Made by a program: the position numbers and the translations under genes
Notes under the pieces: generated by a model
The model's input: only the letters and a program-made list of their open reading frames with translations
Databases searched by the model: none
What the model was told of the DNA's origin: nothing
Shown here: piece after piece, positions 44,588 through 54,149 of the stretch
Position numbering within the stretch: the stretch's first letter is position 1
How the letters are laid out: each line of letters begins with the position of its first letter
From: Bacteroidales bacterium
GTDB lineage: Bacteria > Bacteroidota > Bacteroidia > Bacteroidales > Bacteroidaceae
Length of the DNA stretch: 64,000 bases
Assembly (NCBI GenBank): GCA_004557035.1
Contig: SFFB01000001.1
Span: 1 to 64,000, forward strand
Reading direction: 5' to 3'

Positions 44588-45007
44588 CTATTGCTTGCCT
44601 TTGTCGTGGGCGAGTTTACGTTTGAAGAAGTTGACCCTCATGGTGAGTTCTTCCTGCAAGGCATGCAACGAGTCAGATGGCGGCACGGCCGTATCAAGTT
44701 GCCGGTTCACCTCGGCCAAACGGCTTTGGGCATCGGCAATCTCTATGGAGTCGAGCAAGAGGATGCCGGCATTGCGGGCGTCGTAGGCCAGTTTGCAGCG
44801 GTTGCGCAGTTGCCCCACTTCGCTGCGGGCTGTCTCAAAATCCTGATGAGCCAGAGCGGCACGCGCTTTGGCAAGAATGACTTGACCCTCGGCCTCCATG
44901 GCCGTACGGGCCTCAGACCAGTCGGGATGGGCATTGTTTTGCTGTCCGCAAGCCGCCACAAACAAGCCGGTGAGGAGGCTGACGGCGAGGTGTGAGATGG
45001 TTTTCAT
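44588..45007 (-). CDS. Small lipoprotein, unknown function
   Basis: 139 aa. The signal ends with GLFVAACGQ (lipobox near residue 20). The rest is helical and charged, with coiled-coil character (AEGQVILAKARAALAHQDFETARSEV...VNFFKRKLAHDKG). The ATG at 45007 gives a clean lipoprotein signal; the upstream in-frame start at 45052 does not. It lies 57 bp after the methyltransferase stop and 84 bp before the helicase, same strand. No domain is recognised. Confidence 0.75.
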   Translation of the reverse strand: MKTISHLAVSLLTGLFVAACGQQNNAHPDWSEARTAMEAEGQVILAKARAALAHQDFETARSEVGQLRNRCKLAYDARNAGILLLDSIEIADAQSRLAEVNRQLDTAVPPSDSLHALQEELTMRVNFFKRKLAHDKGKQ

Positions 45008-45064
45008 ATCGTAGGTATTATTTTTAATCAGAACTGAATGGCAAGGAGCCAATGTCGAGAGGAA

Positions 45065-45775
45065 TTATAGATAGAAGTCGCCCGTGAGCGATTGATATTC
45101 CGGCGTTTTGCGGCCGTCGGCGTCGAAGAGCACGAGGGTGTCGTGGCGGGGAATCGTGTCGAGATAGGGCGCCTTGACCAGGTGGAGCAAGACTCGCTTG
45201 GGCCGCGCACCGTCCTTGGTCACCACCACCGTTTGCCGACGGAGCGAAAAGCCGGCTGTCGAGGCGGCCATGAGGAAATCGGAAGCCGAGCCATAGGGCC
45301 AGACCACTTGAAACGAACCGCCGTCTCGCAGCAGTCGGGCCGCAGCGGCAATGAGCCGGTCGTAGGGCAAAAGGTCGGCCTGCCGGGCTTGTGCGCGGCG
45401 CTTGTCGGGGGCGGCTGTCTGCTCGACGTGAAACGGCGGATTGCTCACCACGACGTCAAAAAGCGACGGAGTGGCATAGGTCAATACGTCTGCTGTCTCC
45501 ACCGTGACGCCACAAGGCAACACACCGGCGGCCAGGGCCACATTGTCGCGGGCCTGGGCGGCGGCCTCGGCATCAATTTCAAGTCCCACCACTTCTCCGG
45601 CACCGCGCATGGCGGCCATCATGGCGATGAGCCCCGACCCTGCACCCACGTCGAGCACGCGGCTGCCGGCAGGCACCTCAAACCACGCGCCAAGCAAGAC
45701 ACCGTCGGTGCCCACCCGCATGGCGCAGCGGTCGTGATAAATCCGGAAGGGCTTGAAATCGAAACAATCGTTCAT
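45065..45775 (-). CDS. trmN6: tRNA1(Val) (adenine-37-N6)-methyltransferase
   Basis: 236 aa S-adenosylmethionine-dependent methyltransferase of the YfiC/TrmN6 type. It starts FKPFRIYHDRCAMRVGTDGVLLGAW, then VLDVGAGSGLIAMMAA (motif I) and VVSNPPFHVEQ (NPPF catalytic motif, about 120). The methyl target, adenine 37 of tRNA-Val, is family knowledge. A promoter box (45799-45806) lies inside the longer ORF and fixes the start at 45775. It is first of three same-strand genes. Confidence 0.88.
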   Translation of the reverse strand: MNDCFDFKPFRIYHDRCAMRVGTDGVLLGAWFEVPAGSRVLDVGAGSGLIAMMAAMRGAGEVVGLEIDAEAAAQARDNVALAAGVLPCGVTVETADVLTYATPSLFDVVVSNPPFHVEQTAAPDKRRAQARQADLLPYDRLIAAAARLLRDGGSFQVVWPYGSASDFLMAASTAGFSLRRQTVVVTKDGARPKRVLLHLVKAPYLDTIPRHDTLVLFDADGRKTPEYQSLTGDFYL

Positions 45776-45798
45776 GGGAAGCGTCTGACAACCAACGG

Positions 45799-45806
45799 CA
45801 AATTTA
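45799..45806 (-). promoter_or_regulatory. Promoter -7 box of trmN6
   Basis: The reverse strand reads TAAATTTG, an exact TAnnTTTG match, 24 bp before the start. Confidence 0.6.
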
Positions 45807-45936
45807 CGCAAAAAGCGCACAGCCGGCAACATCTGCCCAGACTCTTTGCCCTCACTCCTTCACGGCACACCACACCCACTCGATGCGGCAAATGGCTCAT
45901 TTTGACTTTTTTAAGAGTGTTAATCCATTAGAAAAA

Positions 45937-45967
45937 TTTGTCGGAGCCTTAAGTTTTTGTAATTTTG
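45937..45967 (+). promoter_or_regulatory. Promoter of the M23/LysM gene
   Basis: TTTG (45937-45940) and TAATTTTG (45960-45967) are spaced by 19 bp: complete -33 and -7 boxes. Confidence 0.7.
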
Positions 45968-45989
45968 CAGGCGAAAAACCACAATCCCG

Positions 45990-46886
45990 ATGCATCTTAA
46001 ATCTTTTATAAAGCGTTCTGCTTGTTGCTTGCTCTTGGCTGCTTCGACCGTCACCGCCTTCGGTCAAGACCTTATTGCCAACCAGGCTCCGATAGACCGC
46101 AAACTCAAAGCAGTAGACTCTGTTTCGCTTCAACGCTACATATTGACACGCTACGACAACAACGCCGTAGACCAGCTGTATAGCTCTTGGAACACCGACA
46201 AGGCCCATTGCTATGCCGCCTCGGAAGTGCCCGACAGTTTCCGCATAGATTTGCGCGGCTTTGCCATGCCTACACCGAGCCGTCTGGTGACGAGCCGTTT
46301 CGGCTATCGCCCTTCCTTCCGCCGCCAGCATAAGGGATTGGACATCAAGGTCTATACGGGCGACACCATCGTCTCTGCCTTCGACGGCAAGGTGCGTTGT
46401 GCCAACTACGACGCCGGTGGCTATGGCTACTACATCGTGGTGCGTCACGACAACGGCCTTGAAACGATCTACGGTCACCTGTCCAAACATCTCGTGGCCG
46501 CCAACCAGGAGGTGAAGGCCGGCGAGCCCATCGGCTTGGGAGGCAACACGGGCCGTTCTTTCGGCTCGCACCTGCATTTTGAAACCCGCCTGCTGGGCGT
46601 GGCCATCAATCCCGAACTGCTCTTCGACTTTCCCAATCAAGACGTGACGGCGGACTATTTCGTCTTCCACAATCCCGAGAAGGGCACCAAAGGCTCTGTC
46701 GCCAACGACGGCCGCAGCCAGTTGGCACAAAATGGCGGCAAGGCCACTCACTTCTATCAGGTGAAACGTGGCGACACGCTCACCAAAGTAGCCAAAAAGC
46801 TCGGTGTGAAAATGGAGGTGCTCTGCCGCAACAACAACCTTACGCGCAACAGCCGTCTGCGCGACAAACAAATCTTGAGATACTAA
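45990..46886 (+). CDS. M23 family peptidase with C-terminal LysM domain
   Basis: 298 aa with signal peptide (ACCLLLAASTVTAFGQ). The M23/LytM domain (about 95-215) keeps the metal ligands His and Asp in HKGLDIKV, and HLH in GSHLHFET, so it should be active. The LysM domain (about 250-298) is FYQVKRGDTLTKVAKKLGVKMEVLCRNNNLT. It cleaves peptidoglycan cross-links or activates amidases at the cell envelope. It is a single gene ending at a terminator. Confidence 0.93.
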   Translation: MHLKSFIKRSACCLLLAASTVTAFGQDLIANQAPIDRKLKAVDSVSLQRYILTRYDNNAVDQLYSSWNTDKAHCYAASEVPDSFRIDLRGFAMPTPSRLVTSRFGYRPSFRRQHKGLDIKVYTGDTIVSAFDGKVRCANYDAGGYGYYIVVRHDNGLETIYGHLSKHLVAANQEVKAGEPIGLGGNTGRSFGSHLHFETRLLGVAINPELLFDFPNQDVTADYFVFHNPEKGTKGSVANDGRSQLAQNGGKATHFYQVKRGDTLTKVAKKLGVKMEVLCRNNNLTRNSRLRDKQILRY

Positions 46887-46926
46887 ACAGCCGGTCGCCC
46901 AAAAGGCACACGGCCATCCATACAGG

Positions 46927-46962
46927 CGCCCGTCTCGTCGAACGATGAGACGGGCGTTTTTT
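46927..46962 (+). terminator. Terminator of the M23/LysM gene
   Basis: CGCCCGTCTC pairs with GAGACGGGCG, followed by TTTTTT. Confidence 0.9.
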
Positions 46963-47130
46963 GTGGGCTCACGGCAAAGACAAGGTCTATCCGCGACGGT
47001 TTGAAAAGGCGGGTCGACCGTGACAAAACCCATCACAATTTTGCCCAAATACTTTTCCGGAAAGCCTCCGAGCAGTCGCGGCGGCCGATTGAGGCAAGAA
47101 AAAAAGGCGACCTTAGGGAAAGGCGCCACG

Positions 47131-47285
47131 GGAATAAGGACAGAAATTTCTGCCATAAGGACAGGAAAAACGCGCCTTATCCCCGTACGGGCCGAAAGGC
47201 ACAAAAAAAGAGGCCGTCGGCCTCCTCTTTCTTTTATCCTACGTCAAAAATAACGCAGGCAAGTGATAGAAAAAAAGACAAAAGC
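47131..47285 (+). repeat. Composite intergenic element, family A, copy 4
   Basis: GGAATAAGGACAG and CCATAAGGACAGG are 21 bp apart, then CGCGCCTTATCCCCGTA. The hairpin is AGAGGCCG/CGGCCTCCTCT (about 47209-47227). TTCTTTTATCCTACGTCAAAAATAACGC and the tail AAAAAAAGACAAAAGCG follow. It sits between the convergent M23 and DUF1573 genes. Confidence 0.85.
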
Positions 47286-47343
47286 GAAAGACTATGCCCA
47301 AAGCGACAAAGCGCCGCCGCCGACAGGTCGCGGCAGCCGCCGG

Positions 47344-48408
47344 TTAGCCGGCGTTGGAGATGGAAAGGTCGATGACAATCTTGGGACTCACCGGGTCGTT
47401 GGTGATGAGCAACACCCGACGGCGTCCCTTGCGGATGCCCTTAAACCGGCGCGCCTTAATCTTGATTTTGGCAGACTCACCGGGCTTTAGCGTAGACTTG
47501 TTCAGGCTCACCTGCAGGCCGGGATTGTACACTTGCAGGGCCAGCACCTCGAGCGTGGCGGTGCCGGTGTTGGTGAGCGTAACTTCGCGCTTGAGTTCCT
47601 TTTTCAAGGCCAAATCGCCCATATAAAGGGCTGTGCTGTCAAGCGTGGCCTGGGGAAAAGAAGCCGTGGCGACGGTGGCAGTCGCCGTTTCGGGCAGCAG
47701 GGTCGCCGAGATGGTGATGGCGTTGTCGGTCGCGACACGATCGCCCTTAAAGCGACTGAGGAACACCTCGGTCTGCGTGAGCCCGAGGCTGCGCAGATGT
47801 TCGCTCTCCAACTGAAGGAGGATACGCCCTGTGCGACCGGGGCGGATGGAAGCCGGTTCGGTGGCCACGCTCAGATACTTGGGCAGGTGCATGAGTTCGG
47901 GCGTGATGGTCTGTCGGCCGGCATTGTAAACGCGAATGACCTTGACAGGATGGTCTCCGCGGCGCACGTTGTCAAACTCCACCTGGTCGGCGTCAAGACA
48001 AAAGTCGCCCATGTGATAGGGATAGCGTTCGGGACGCTCTTTCACCTCAAGCACCACGTCGCCGCTCACCGTCAGACGGCGGTCGCCGCGGTTGGTGCAG
48101 ATGTCGACTATTTTCTCGAAATGACCCAATAGGGCGGCGTCGAACGTCACCTTGATGTCGGCCTTCTGTCCCGGGGCTATGGCCGTGCGTGGATAGTCCA
48201 CTGTGGTGCATCCACAGTCGGGGCGCACGCTCTCAATCACCACGGCGGCAGTGTCGGTATTGGTGAGCGTAAACACAGCCGAAGCGGGATTTTTCCAAAG
48301 CAAAGTGCCCATCTCACGACGCACCTGGTCGAAACGGAACTGGGCCGCCGACGTCAGCGCACACATGCCGAGCGAAAGAGACAAGAGACGAATATATGCA
48401 GACTTCAT
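47344..48408 (-). CDS. DUF1573 domain exported protein
   Basis: 354 aa with a signal peptide (LLSLSLGMCALTSAAQ). The N-terminal DUF1573 domain is FTLTNTDTAAVVIESVRPDCGCTTVDYPRTAIAPGQKADIKVTFD (about 45-95), an immunoglobulin-like fold typical of Bacteroidetes secreted proteins. At least two more Ig-like segments follow (TLTNTGTATLEVL near 285). The function is unknown; binding or scaffold roles are assumed. The start at 48408 is preferred to an in-frame start at 48486 because the promoter box lies at 48538 and the former gives a proper signal. Confidence 0.85.
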   Translation of the reverse strand: MKSAYIRLLSLSLGMCALTSAAQFRFDQVRREMGTLLWKNPASAVFTLTNTDTAAVVIESVRPDCGCTTVDYPRTAIAPGQKADIKVTFDAALLGHFEKIVDICTNRGDRRLTVSGDVVLEVKERPERYPYHMGDFCLDADQVEFDNVRRGDHPVKVIRVYNAGRQTITPELMHLPKYLSVATEPASIRPGRTGRILLQLESEHLRSLGLTQTEVFLSRFKGDRVATDNAITISATLLPETATATVATASFPQATLDSTALYMGDLALKKELKREVTLTNTGTATLEVLALQVYNPGLQVSLNKSTLKPGESAKIKIKARRFKGIRKGRRRVLLITNDPVSPKIVIDLSISNAG

Positions 48409-48537
48409 TTTACAGACATTTTTGACAAGGGCAGGAAGAGGGCAGAAGCATTGACACACGTCGCCAAAGCGGCCCCGACTCCACACCCGGGATGAAAAAT
48501 CAAGAGAATTTATGGAGATGTGTTTTTAATTCAAGGG

Positions 48538-48545
48538 CAAAGGTA
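48538..48545 (-). promoter_or_regulatory. Promoter -7 box of the DUF1573 gene
   Basis: The reverse strand reads TACCTTTG; the diverging xth promoter lies 50 bp away. Confidence 0.55.
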
Positions 48546-48564
48546 TCAAAAAATGCTGAAAGGC

Positions 48565-48596
48565 TTTGGATTTTAGGCGCAACTTAGCTACTTTTG
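48565..48596 (+). promoter_or_regulatory. Promoter of xth
   Basis: TTTG (48565-48568) and TACTTTTG (48589-48596) are spaced by 20 bp. Confidence 0.65.
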
Positions 48597-48625
48597 CCTT
48601 AATCTATTTGCTATAAATTAACATT

Positions 48626-49375
48626 ATGAAGTTTATATCTTGGAATGTCAACGGTCTGCGTGCCTGTTGCGGCAAAGGCTTTGGCGAAACGTTTGCCGCA
48701 CTCGACGCCGACTTTGTCTGCCTGCAGGAAACCAAACTGCAAGAAGGCCAAATCGACCTGCAGTTTGAGGGCTATCGCAGCTACTGGGACTATGCAGAGA
48801 AAAAGGGCTACTCGGGCACCGCGATATTCACGCGCCACACGCCGCTTAGCGTGACACAGGGCATTGGCCTTGACGAGCACGACAAGGAAGGACGCGTGGT
48901 GACGCTCGAATTGGAGCAGTTTTATCTGGTCAATGTCTACGTGCCCAACTCGCAAGACGAGCTGCGCCGACTTGACTATCGCATGCAATGGGACGCCGCC
49001 TTCAGAGACTATCTCTGCAGACTCGACAGCCATAAACCCGTCATCGTTTGCGGCGACTTTAACGTGGCCCATCAGGAAATAGATCTCAAAAATCCCAAGA
49101 CTAACCGCCGCAATGCCGGATTTACCGACGAAGAGCGCGAGAGTTTCGGCCGTCTGCTCGAGGCCGGTTTTTGCGACACCTTCCGCCACTTCTACCCCAC
49201 CCTTGAAGGGGCTTACTCGTGGTGGTCATACCGTTTCCGCGCACGCGAAAAGAACGTGGGGTGGCGCATTGACTACTTCCTCGTTTCGCAGCGGCTCGTG
49301 CCGGAACTGAAAAGCGCCAAAATCCATACCGACATAATGGGCTCAGACCATTGCCCCGTAGAAATCGAACTCTAA
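48626..49375 (+). CDS. xth: Exodeoxyribonuclease III (AP endonuclease)
   Basis: Base-excision repair enzyme that cuts DNA at abasic sites, 249 aa. It starts MKFISWNVNGLRA. DFVCLQETKLQEGQ (metal-binding Glu), VIVCGDFNVAHQEIDL and the ending SDHCPVEIEL (catalytic Asp-His) are the family motifs. It has its own promoter and is followed 34 bp later by sppA. Confidence 0.96.
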   Translation: MKFISWNVNGLRACCGKGFGETFAALDADFVCLQETKLQEGQIDLQFEGYRSYWDYAEKKGYSGTAIFTRHTPLSVTQGIGLDEHDKEGRVVTLELEQFYLVNVYVPNSQDELRRLDYRMQWDAAFRDYLCRLDSHKPVIVCGDFNVAHQEIDLKNPKTNRRNAGFTDEERESFGRLLEAGFCDTFRHFYPTLEGAYSWWSYRFRAREKNVGWRIDYFLVSQRLVPELKSAKIHTDIMGSDHCPVEIEL

Positions 49376-49409
49376 ACCTTCAACCTCTTTCTTTCCTGAT
49401 ATACCTTTT

Positions 49410-51170
49410 ATGAAAGCTTTCTTCAAACAAGTGCTGGCCGTCATCGTCGGTTCGCTGATTGTCTCGGTGTTCACCTCTGTGATGTTCCTCGTGATGCTTT
49501 TCTCTATGATGGCCTCGGCCGACCAGCGGCCCACCATCACCCAGGGTACGGTCTTGCACCTCAATCTCAACGGTGTGATCGAAGAGCGCTATACGGCCAG
49601 TCCGCTAGATGCCTTCTTCAACTCGGAAGCATTAAACAACCAAGGGCTCAACGATATTCTCAAGGCCATCAAGGTGGCGGCCAAGGACGACCGCATCGAG
49701 GGCATCTACGTGGAGGCAGGCTTGCTGAGCGCCGACTTTGCCTCGGTCGAGGAAATCCGTAAGGCACTGACCGATTTCAAAAAGACCGGCAAATTCGTGA
49801 TGGCTTATGGCGAGAACTACACACAAGGGGCCTACTACGTGGCCAGCACGGCAGACAGCATTTTCATTAACCCCGGCGGCATGATAGACTGGCGAGGCAT
49901 TGCCGCCACCCCGATGTTTTATAAAGAACTGCTCGACAAAATCGGCGTAAAGATGCAAGTGTTCCGCGTGGGCACATACAAGAGCGCCGTGGAGCCTTAC
50001 ACCGGTACCGAAATGAGCGAAGCCAACCGCGAACAGATGCAGAGTTTCATCAACGACATATGGACAGTGGTGTGCAAAGACGTGAGTGCGTCGCGAAACA
50101 TTCCGGTAGACTCGCTCAACGCCATTGCCGACCGCTATGCCACCTTTACCGCCGTGGAAGACTACGTGAAGCAGGGACTGGTTGACGGCACGGCATATAT
50201 AGACGAAATGCGCGACCGACTGCAGAGTCGCGTAAGCGAAAGTCTGAACCTCGTCGAAGCTGCCGACCTGGCTCTCTGCTATGAAGACGAAAGCGACGAA
50301 GACGGCGAGATTGCCATCTATTATGCCTTTGGCGACATTGTGGGCGCCGAAGGCGGCGGCCTGATGGGCGGCGGTAACCTCATCGTTGGCCCGGAAGTGG
50401 TGAAAGACCTTGACCGCCTGGCCGACGACGACAACGTCAAGGCCGTGGTGCTCCGCATCAACTCAGGCGGCGGTAGCGCCTTTGCCTCCGAACAAATGTG
50501 GCGCGCCGTGGAGCAACTCAAGAAAAAGAAACCCGTCGTCGTGTCTATGGGCGGCTATGCTGCCTCAGGCGGCTACTACATAGCCTGTGGCGCTGACTTC
50601 ATCGTGGCCGAACCGACCACCCTTACCGGCAGCATCGGCATCTTTGGTATGGTGCCCGACCTGAGCGGTCTGATGACGGAAAAGCTCGGTCTGCACGTGG
50701 ACGTGGTCAAGACCAACGAAGCCTCTGACTTCGGCGTGATTGACCGGCCGTTCACTGCCGCCGAAAGTCAGGCGATGCAGCAATACGTGGAGCGCGGCTA
50801 CCGGCTCTTCCTCAAGCGCGTGGCCGACGGCCGTCACTTGACCACAGCCTATACCGACAGCATTGCCCAAGGCCGCGTATGGACCGGCCGACAGGCGCTC
50901 AACCTGAAACTGGTGGACAAACTCGGCACGCTCGACGACGCCATCAAGGTGGCGGCCAAGAAGGCCAACATCAGACAATACCGCCTGGCAGACTATCCCG
51001 CGCCTGCCAACTGGCTCGACCAACTGATGGGCGAGTATAAAGACGACTATATGGAACGAGAGGTCAGAACTACCTTAGGCCAATATTATCAACCGCTCCG
51101 CTTCGTCTTGAAACTCAAAGGCACCGACTGCCTGCAGGCCCGTATGCCCTTCGAACCGCAACTGCATTAA
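49410..51170 (+). CDS. sppA: Signal peptide peptidase SppA, long type
   Basis: 586 aa. An N-terminal membrane anchor (VLAVIVGSLIVSVFTSVMFLVMLFS, about 8-32) is followed by two tandem SppA domains. The catalytic lysine lies in the first domain (FRVGTYKSAVEPYTG, about 187-201). The nucleophile serine lies in the second (GGYAASGGYYIACGADF, about 381-397), as in the 67-kDa class. It degrades cut signal peptides in the inner membrane. It precedes lpxK by 5 bp. Confidence 0.95.
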   Translation: MKAFFKQVLAVIVGSLIVSVFTSVMFLVMLFSMMASADQRPTITQGTVLHLNLNGVIEERYTASPLDAFFNSEALNNQGLNDILKAIKVAAKDDRIEGIYVEAGLLSADFASVEEIRKALTDFKKTGKFVMAYGENYTQGAYYVASTADSIFINPGGMIDWRGIAATPMFYKELLDKIGVKMQVFRVGTYKSAVEPYTGTEMSEANREQMQSFINDIWTVVCKDVSASRNIPVDSLNAIADRYATFTAVEDYVKQGLVDGTAYIDEMRDRLQSRVSESLNLVEAADLALCYEDESDEDGEIAIYYAFGDIVGAEGGGLMGGGNLIVGPEVVKDLDRLADDDNVKAVVLRINSGGGSAFASEQMWRAVEQLKKKKPVVVSMGGYAASGGYYIACGADFIVAEPTTLTGSIGIFGMVPDLSGLMTEKLGLHVDVVKTNEASDFGVIDRPFTAAESQAMQQYVERGYRLFLKRVADGRHLTTAYTDSIAQGRVWTGRQALNLKLVDKLGTLDDAIKVAAKKANIRQYRLADYPAPANWLDQLMGEYKDDYMEREVRTTLGQYYQPLRFVLKLKGTDCLQARMPFEPQLH

Positions 51171-51175
51171 GGCCA

Positions 51176-52225
51176 ATGCTGAGTCCGATGTGTCTGCTCT
51201 GGCCCTTTGCCGTGGTCTACGACGCGGTGACGAGTGTGCGTAACCTGCTTTTCGACAAAGGCATCCTGCCTGAGCGGCAGTTTGACGTACCGGTCATCGC
51301 CGTAGGCAACCTGGCCGTGGGAGGCACGGGGAAAACACCGCATACGGAGTACCTCATCCGCTTGCTCAAAGACCGAAACGCGGCGATGCTGAGCCGTGGC
51401 TACGGGCGGCAGACAAAGGGTTACAGACTGGCGACGGGCGGGACGACGGCCGAAGAGATTGGCGACGAACCCTTTCAAATCAAACACAAGATGCCGGACT
51501 GCATCGTGGCCGTAGACGAACAAAGATGCCGTGGTATTGAGCGACTACGGCAAGACACGCCGGCAGATGTCGTGGTGCTTGACGACGCTTTCCAGCACAG
51601 GCACGTCAAGGCCGGCCTCTACATTCTGCTGACCGACTTTGCACGGCTTTATTGCCACGACTGGCTCATGCCGGCCGGCCGACTTCGGGAGTCGGCAAGA
51701 GGGGCAAAAAGAGCAGACATCATCATTGTCACCAAGTGCCCGCCTCAACTCTCTGAAGCCGAGCAGGCCCAAATTGTCAAGAAGTTGTCGCCCCGGACCG
51801 GTCAAAAGGTGTTTTTCACGACTTTTGTTTATGGCAGCCCCTATCCGCTCTTTCCCGAGGAGGCCACGCCTTGTCCCGGTCTAAAGAACCGGCCGGTCCT
51901 GACCATCACCGGCATTGCCCGTCCGGCGCCGCTTTATGCCCATCTCGAGAGCCAGGGGGCCGAAGTGAAGCCCCGGCGTTTTGCCGACCACCATCACTTT
52001 TCAGACCAAGACCTTGAGCAACTCAACCAAGCCTTTGAGGCACTCGGCAAAGAGGCCTTGGCCCTCACCACAGAGAAAGACGCAGCCCGCTTTTTGGCCC
52101 AAGCCCCGAAACTGTCGCAACGGCTTCGACGCCGGCTCTACGTGCAACCCATCGAGGTGCGTTTTATTGACAATCATCATCATGAATTCAACCATATCAT
52201 CACCGACTATGCTTCAAAAGATTAA
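51176..52225 (+). CDS. lpxK: Tetraacyldisaccharide 4'-kinase
   Basis: Adds the 4'-phosphate to the lipid A precursor at the inner membrane. It has 349 aa. The P-loop is VGNLAVGGTGKTPHTEYLI near residues 42-60, MLSRGYGR near 72 and VVLDDAFQHRHV (DDxFQH, about 125) are LpxK marks. The start is 5 bp after sppA; the stop overlaps the start of the phosphorylase gene by 17 bp, so sppA-lpxK-punA form one unit. Confidence 0.95.
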   Translation: MLSPMCLLWPFAVVYDAVTSVRNLLFDKGILPERQFDVPVIAVGNLAVGGTGKTPHTEYLIRLLKDRNAAMLSRGYGRQTKGYRLATGGTTAEEIGDEPFQIKHKMPDCIVAVDEQRCRGIERLRQDTPADVVVLDDAFQHRHVKAGLYILLTDFARLYCHDWLMPAGRLRESARGAKRADIIIVTKCPPQLSEAEQAQIVKKLSPRTGQKVFFTTFVYGSPYPLFPEEATPCPGLKNRPVLTITGIARPAPLYAHLESQGAEVKPRRFADHHHFSDQDLEQLNQAFEALGKEALALTTEKDAARFLAQAPKLSQRLRRRLYVQPIEVRFIDNHHHEFNHIITDYASKD

Positions 52226-53021
52226 AAACACGGCCGAATGGATACGTTGCCACACCAAGAGCCGCCCCTTGACGGCCATCATACTCGGCACCGGACTGGG
52301 CCGACTCGCCCAAGAGATTGACGTCATCGACGCCTTTGCTTATCAAGACATCCCTAATTTCCCGGTCTCGACCGTCGAAGGTCATCACGGCCGCCTGCTG
52401 TTTGGCCGCCTGGGTGGTAAAGAGATTATGGCGCTTGAGGGAAGGTTTCATTATTATGAGGGTTACGACATGAAGACTGTCACTTTCCCCATCCGCGTCA
52501 TGTATGAGCTGGGCATCCAGAACCTTTTCGTCAGCAACGCCTCGGGTGGCCTCAACCCGAAGTTTAGCGTGGGCGACCTGATGCTTATCACCGACCACAT
52601 CAACTTTATGCCCGAGCATCCGCTCCACGGTCCCAACTTCCCCACAGGACCTCGCTTCCCCGACATGCACCAGGTCTATGACAAGGCTTTCCTTGACCAG
52701 GCGCGCGAAATTGCACGGGAGAAAGGCATCAAGGTGCAGGAGGGCGTGTATATCGCCACTCAGGGTCCCACGTTTGAGACGCCGGCCGAATACAGAATGT
52801 TCCGCACCTTTGGCGGCGACGCCGTGGGCATGAGCACCGTACCCGAAGTCATCGTGGCCCGCCACAGCGGCATGCGTGTGTTTGGCATCAGCGTGATTAC
52901 GGATATGGGCGTGGGCGACGACATACCGGAGGTGAGCCACGAGGAAGTACAGCGTGCCGCCAATGCCGTACAGCCGCTTATGGCCGATATATTCAGAGAA
53001 ATCATCAAACGTCAACCTTAA
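52209..53021 (+). CDS. punA: Purine nucleoside phosphorylase
   Basis: Releases purine bases from nucleosides with phosphate (salvage). It has 270 aa of the trimeric PNP class: IILGTGLGRLAQ near residue 25, VEGHHGRLLFG near 60, ALEGRFHYYEGYD near 80 (phosphate binding), NASGGLNPKFSVGDLMLI near 112, GPTFETPAEYR near 186 and GMSTVPEVIVA near 206. I chose 52209; an alternative in-frame ATG is 52182. Overlap with lpxK suggests translational coupling. Confidence 0.94.
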   Translation: MLQKIKNTAEWIRCHTKSRPLTAIILGTGLGRLAQEIDVIDAFAYQDIPNFPVSTVEGHHGRLLFGRLGGKEIMALEGRFHYYEGYDMKTVTFPIRVMYELGIQNLFVSNASGGLNPKFSVGDLMLITDHINFMPEHPLHGPNFPTGPRFPDMHQVYDKAFLDQAREIAREKGIKVQEGVYIATQGPTFETPAEYRMFRTFGGDAVGMSTVPEVIVARHSGMRVFGISVITDMGVGDDIPEVSHEEVQRAANAVQPLMADIFREIIKRQP

Positions 53022-53048
53022 AACGGAATTATTTTCCGTCCGTCATAC

Positions 53049-53086
53049 ATCGGAGGTCCTGCCCGGCAGGAGACTCCGATTTTTTC
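53049..53086 (+). terminator. Terminator of the sppA-lpxK-punA unit
   Basis: ATCGGAG pairs with CTCCGAT, with inner CCTGCC/GGCAGG, followed by TTTTTT. Confidence 0.85.
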
Positions 53087-53109
53087 TAACAAACCTTTCA
53101 AACTTTACT

Positions 53110-54042
53110 ATGGCTTTTCACATTCCCCCCGGCGCGATGCGCGGTTTGCACTCACCGGGCACCCGCGGTCTCATCTTCGGTCTCACCGCAGCCGTGTTTT
53201 ATGGTCTCATCCCCACATTCACTCTGCCGATTTGTGGCGAGATGGGGCAGGACAATCCCAACGCCATGTCGACGATGTCGATATTGTTTTACCGCTTTAT
53301 GATTGCCTCGGTGATTATGGCAGTCTTGATGCTGATCAAGCGCCGCTCGTTCCGCATAAGCCGCGGCGAGATTGTGACGCTGATGTATCTGGCCTTCTTG
53401 TCTGACGGTGCGGCCATGTTCCTGCTGGCCGGTTATCCGTATATGTCGTCGGGCGTGGCCACGACGCTGCATTTCATGTACCCCGTCTTGACCGCCGTCT
53501 TGATGATGCTATATTATAATGAGTCGCGACGTCCCGCCTCCATTATGGCCGTAATTATGGCCGTGGGTGGCGTAGCCGTACTCTCGTGGCCCACCGAAGG
53601 CTCCCAGGTAGCTTTCAGAGGTGTGGTGCTCGAACTCATCTCGGCAGCCTGCTTCGCGCTCTATCTCATCCGCGTCAACAGGTCGCGCGTGGCCAATATG
53701 GAAGGCTTGAAACTGACGTTTTACATCGTCTTCTTCGGAGCGCTGATATTTGGCGCCGAAGCTTTCAGACAAGAGAGTTTCCAGCTTATTACCACCCCAA
53801 CTCAGGCGGCCGACCTCGTTTTGCTTGGCCTGCTCTGTACCGTCGTGACCAACCTCAGCCTCGTGATTTCGGTAAAGAACATCGGCTCGACGATGACGGC
53901 CGTGCTCGGGTCGATGGAGCCGCTGACGGCTGTGATTATGGGCGCCGTATTTTTCGGTGAGGCCATCACTTGGAACATCATCCTGGGCTTTTTCCTCATT
54001 ATCCCCGCCGTGGTCATCGTTATTCTGACACGCAACAGATAG
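53110..54042 (+). CDS. EamA/DMT-superfamily permease
   Basis: 310 aa and about ten membrane helices in two EamA repeats. GLIFGLTAAVFYGLIPTFTLPI opens the first and VLELISAACFALYLIRVN the second. STMTAVLGSMEPLTAVIMGAVFFGEAIT is the typical C-terminal block. The substrate is unknown. The start at 53110 lies just after the terminator hairpin; an in-frame ORF start at 52954 lies within punA and was rejected. It is the second such permease in the window, only distantly like the first. Confidence 0.9.
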   Translation: MAFHIPPGAMRGLHSPGTRGLIFGLTAAVFYGLIPTFTLPICGEMGQDNPNAMSTMSILFYRFMIASVIMAVLMLIKRRSFRISRGEIVTLMYLAFLSDGAAMFLLAGYPYMSSGVATTLHFMYPVLTAVLMMLYYNESRRPASIMAVIMAVGGVAVLSWPTEGSQVAFRGVVLELISAACFALYLIRVNRSRVANMEGLKLTFYIVFFGALIFGAEAFRQESFQLITTPTQAADLVLLGLLCTVVTNLSLVISVKNIGSTMTAVLGSMEPLTAVIMGAVFFGEAITWNIILGFFLIIPAVVIVILTRNR

Positions 54043-54149
54043 CAACGGCCTATCATTAAACGAATTGTCGTCTCTCTGCAGACTCTCCCGACATCTGCGG
54101 AGAGACATTTGCCACATACCAAGATTATTTCACTAAACACAAAACGACT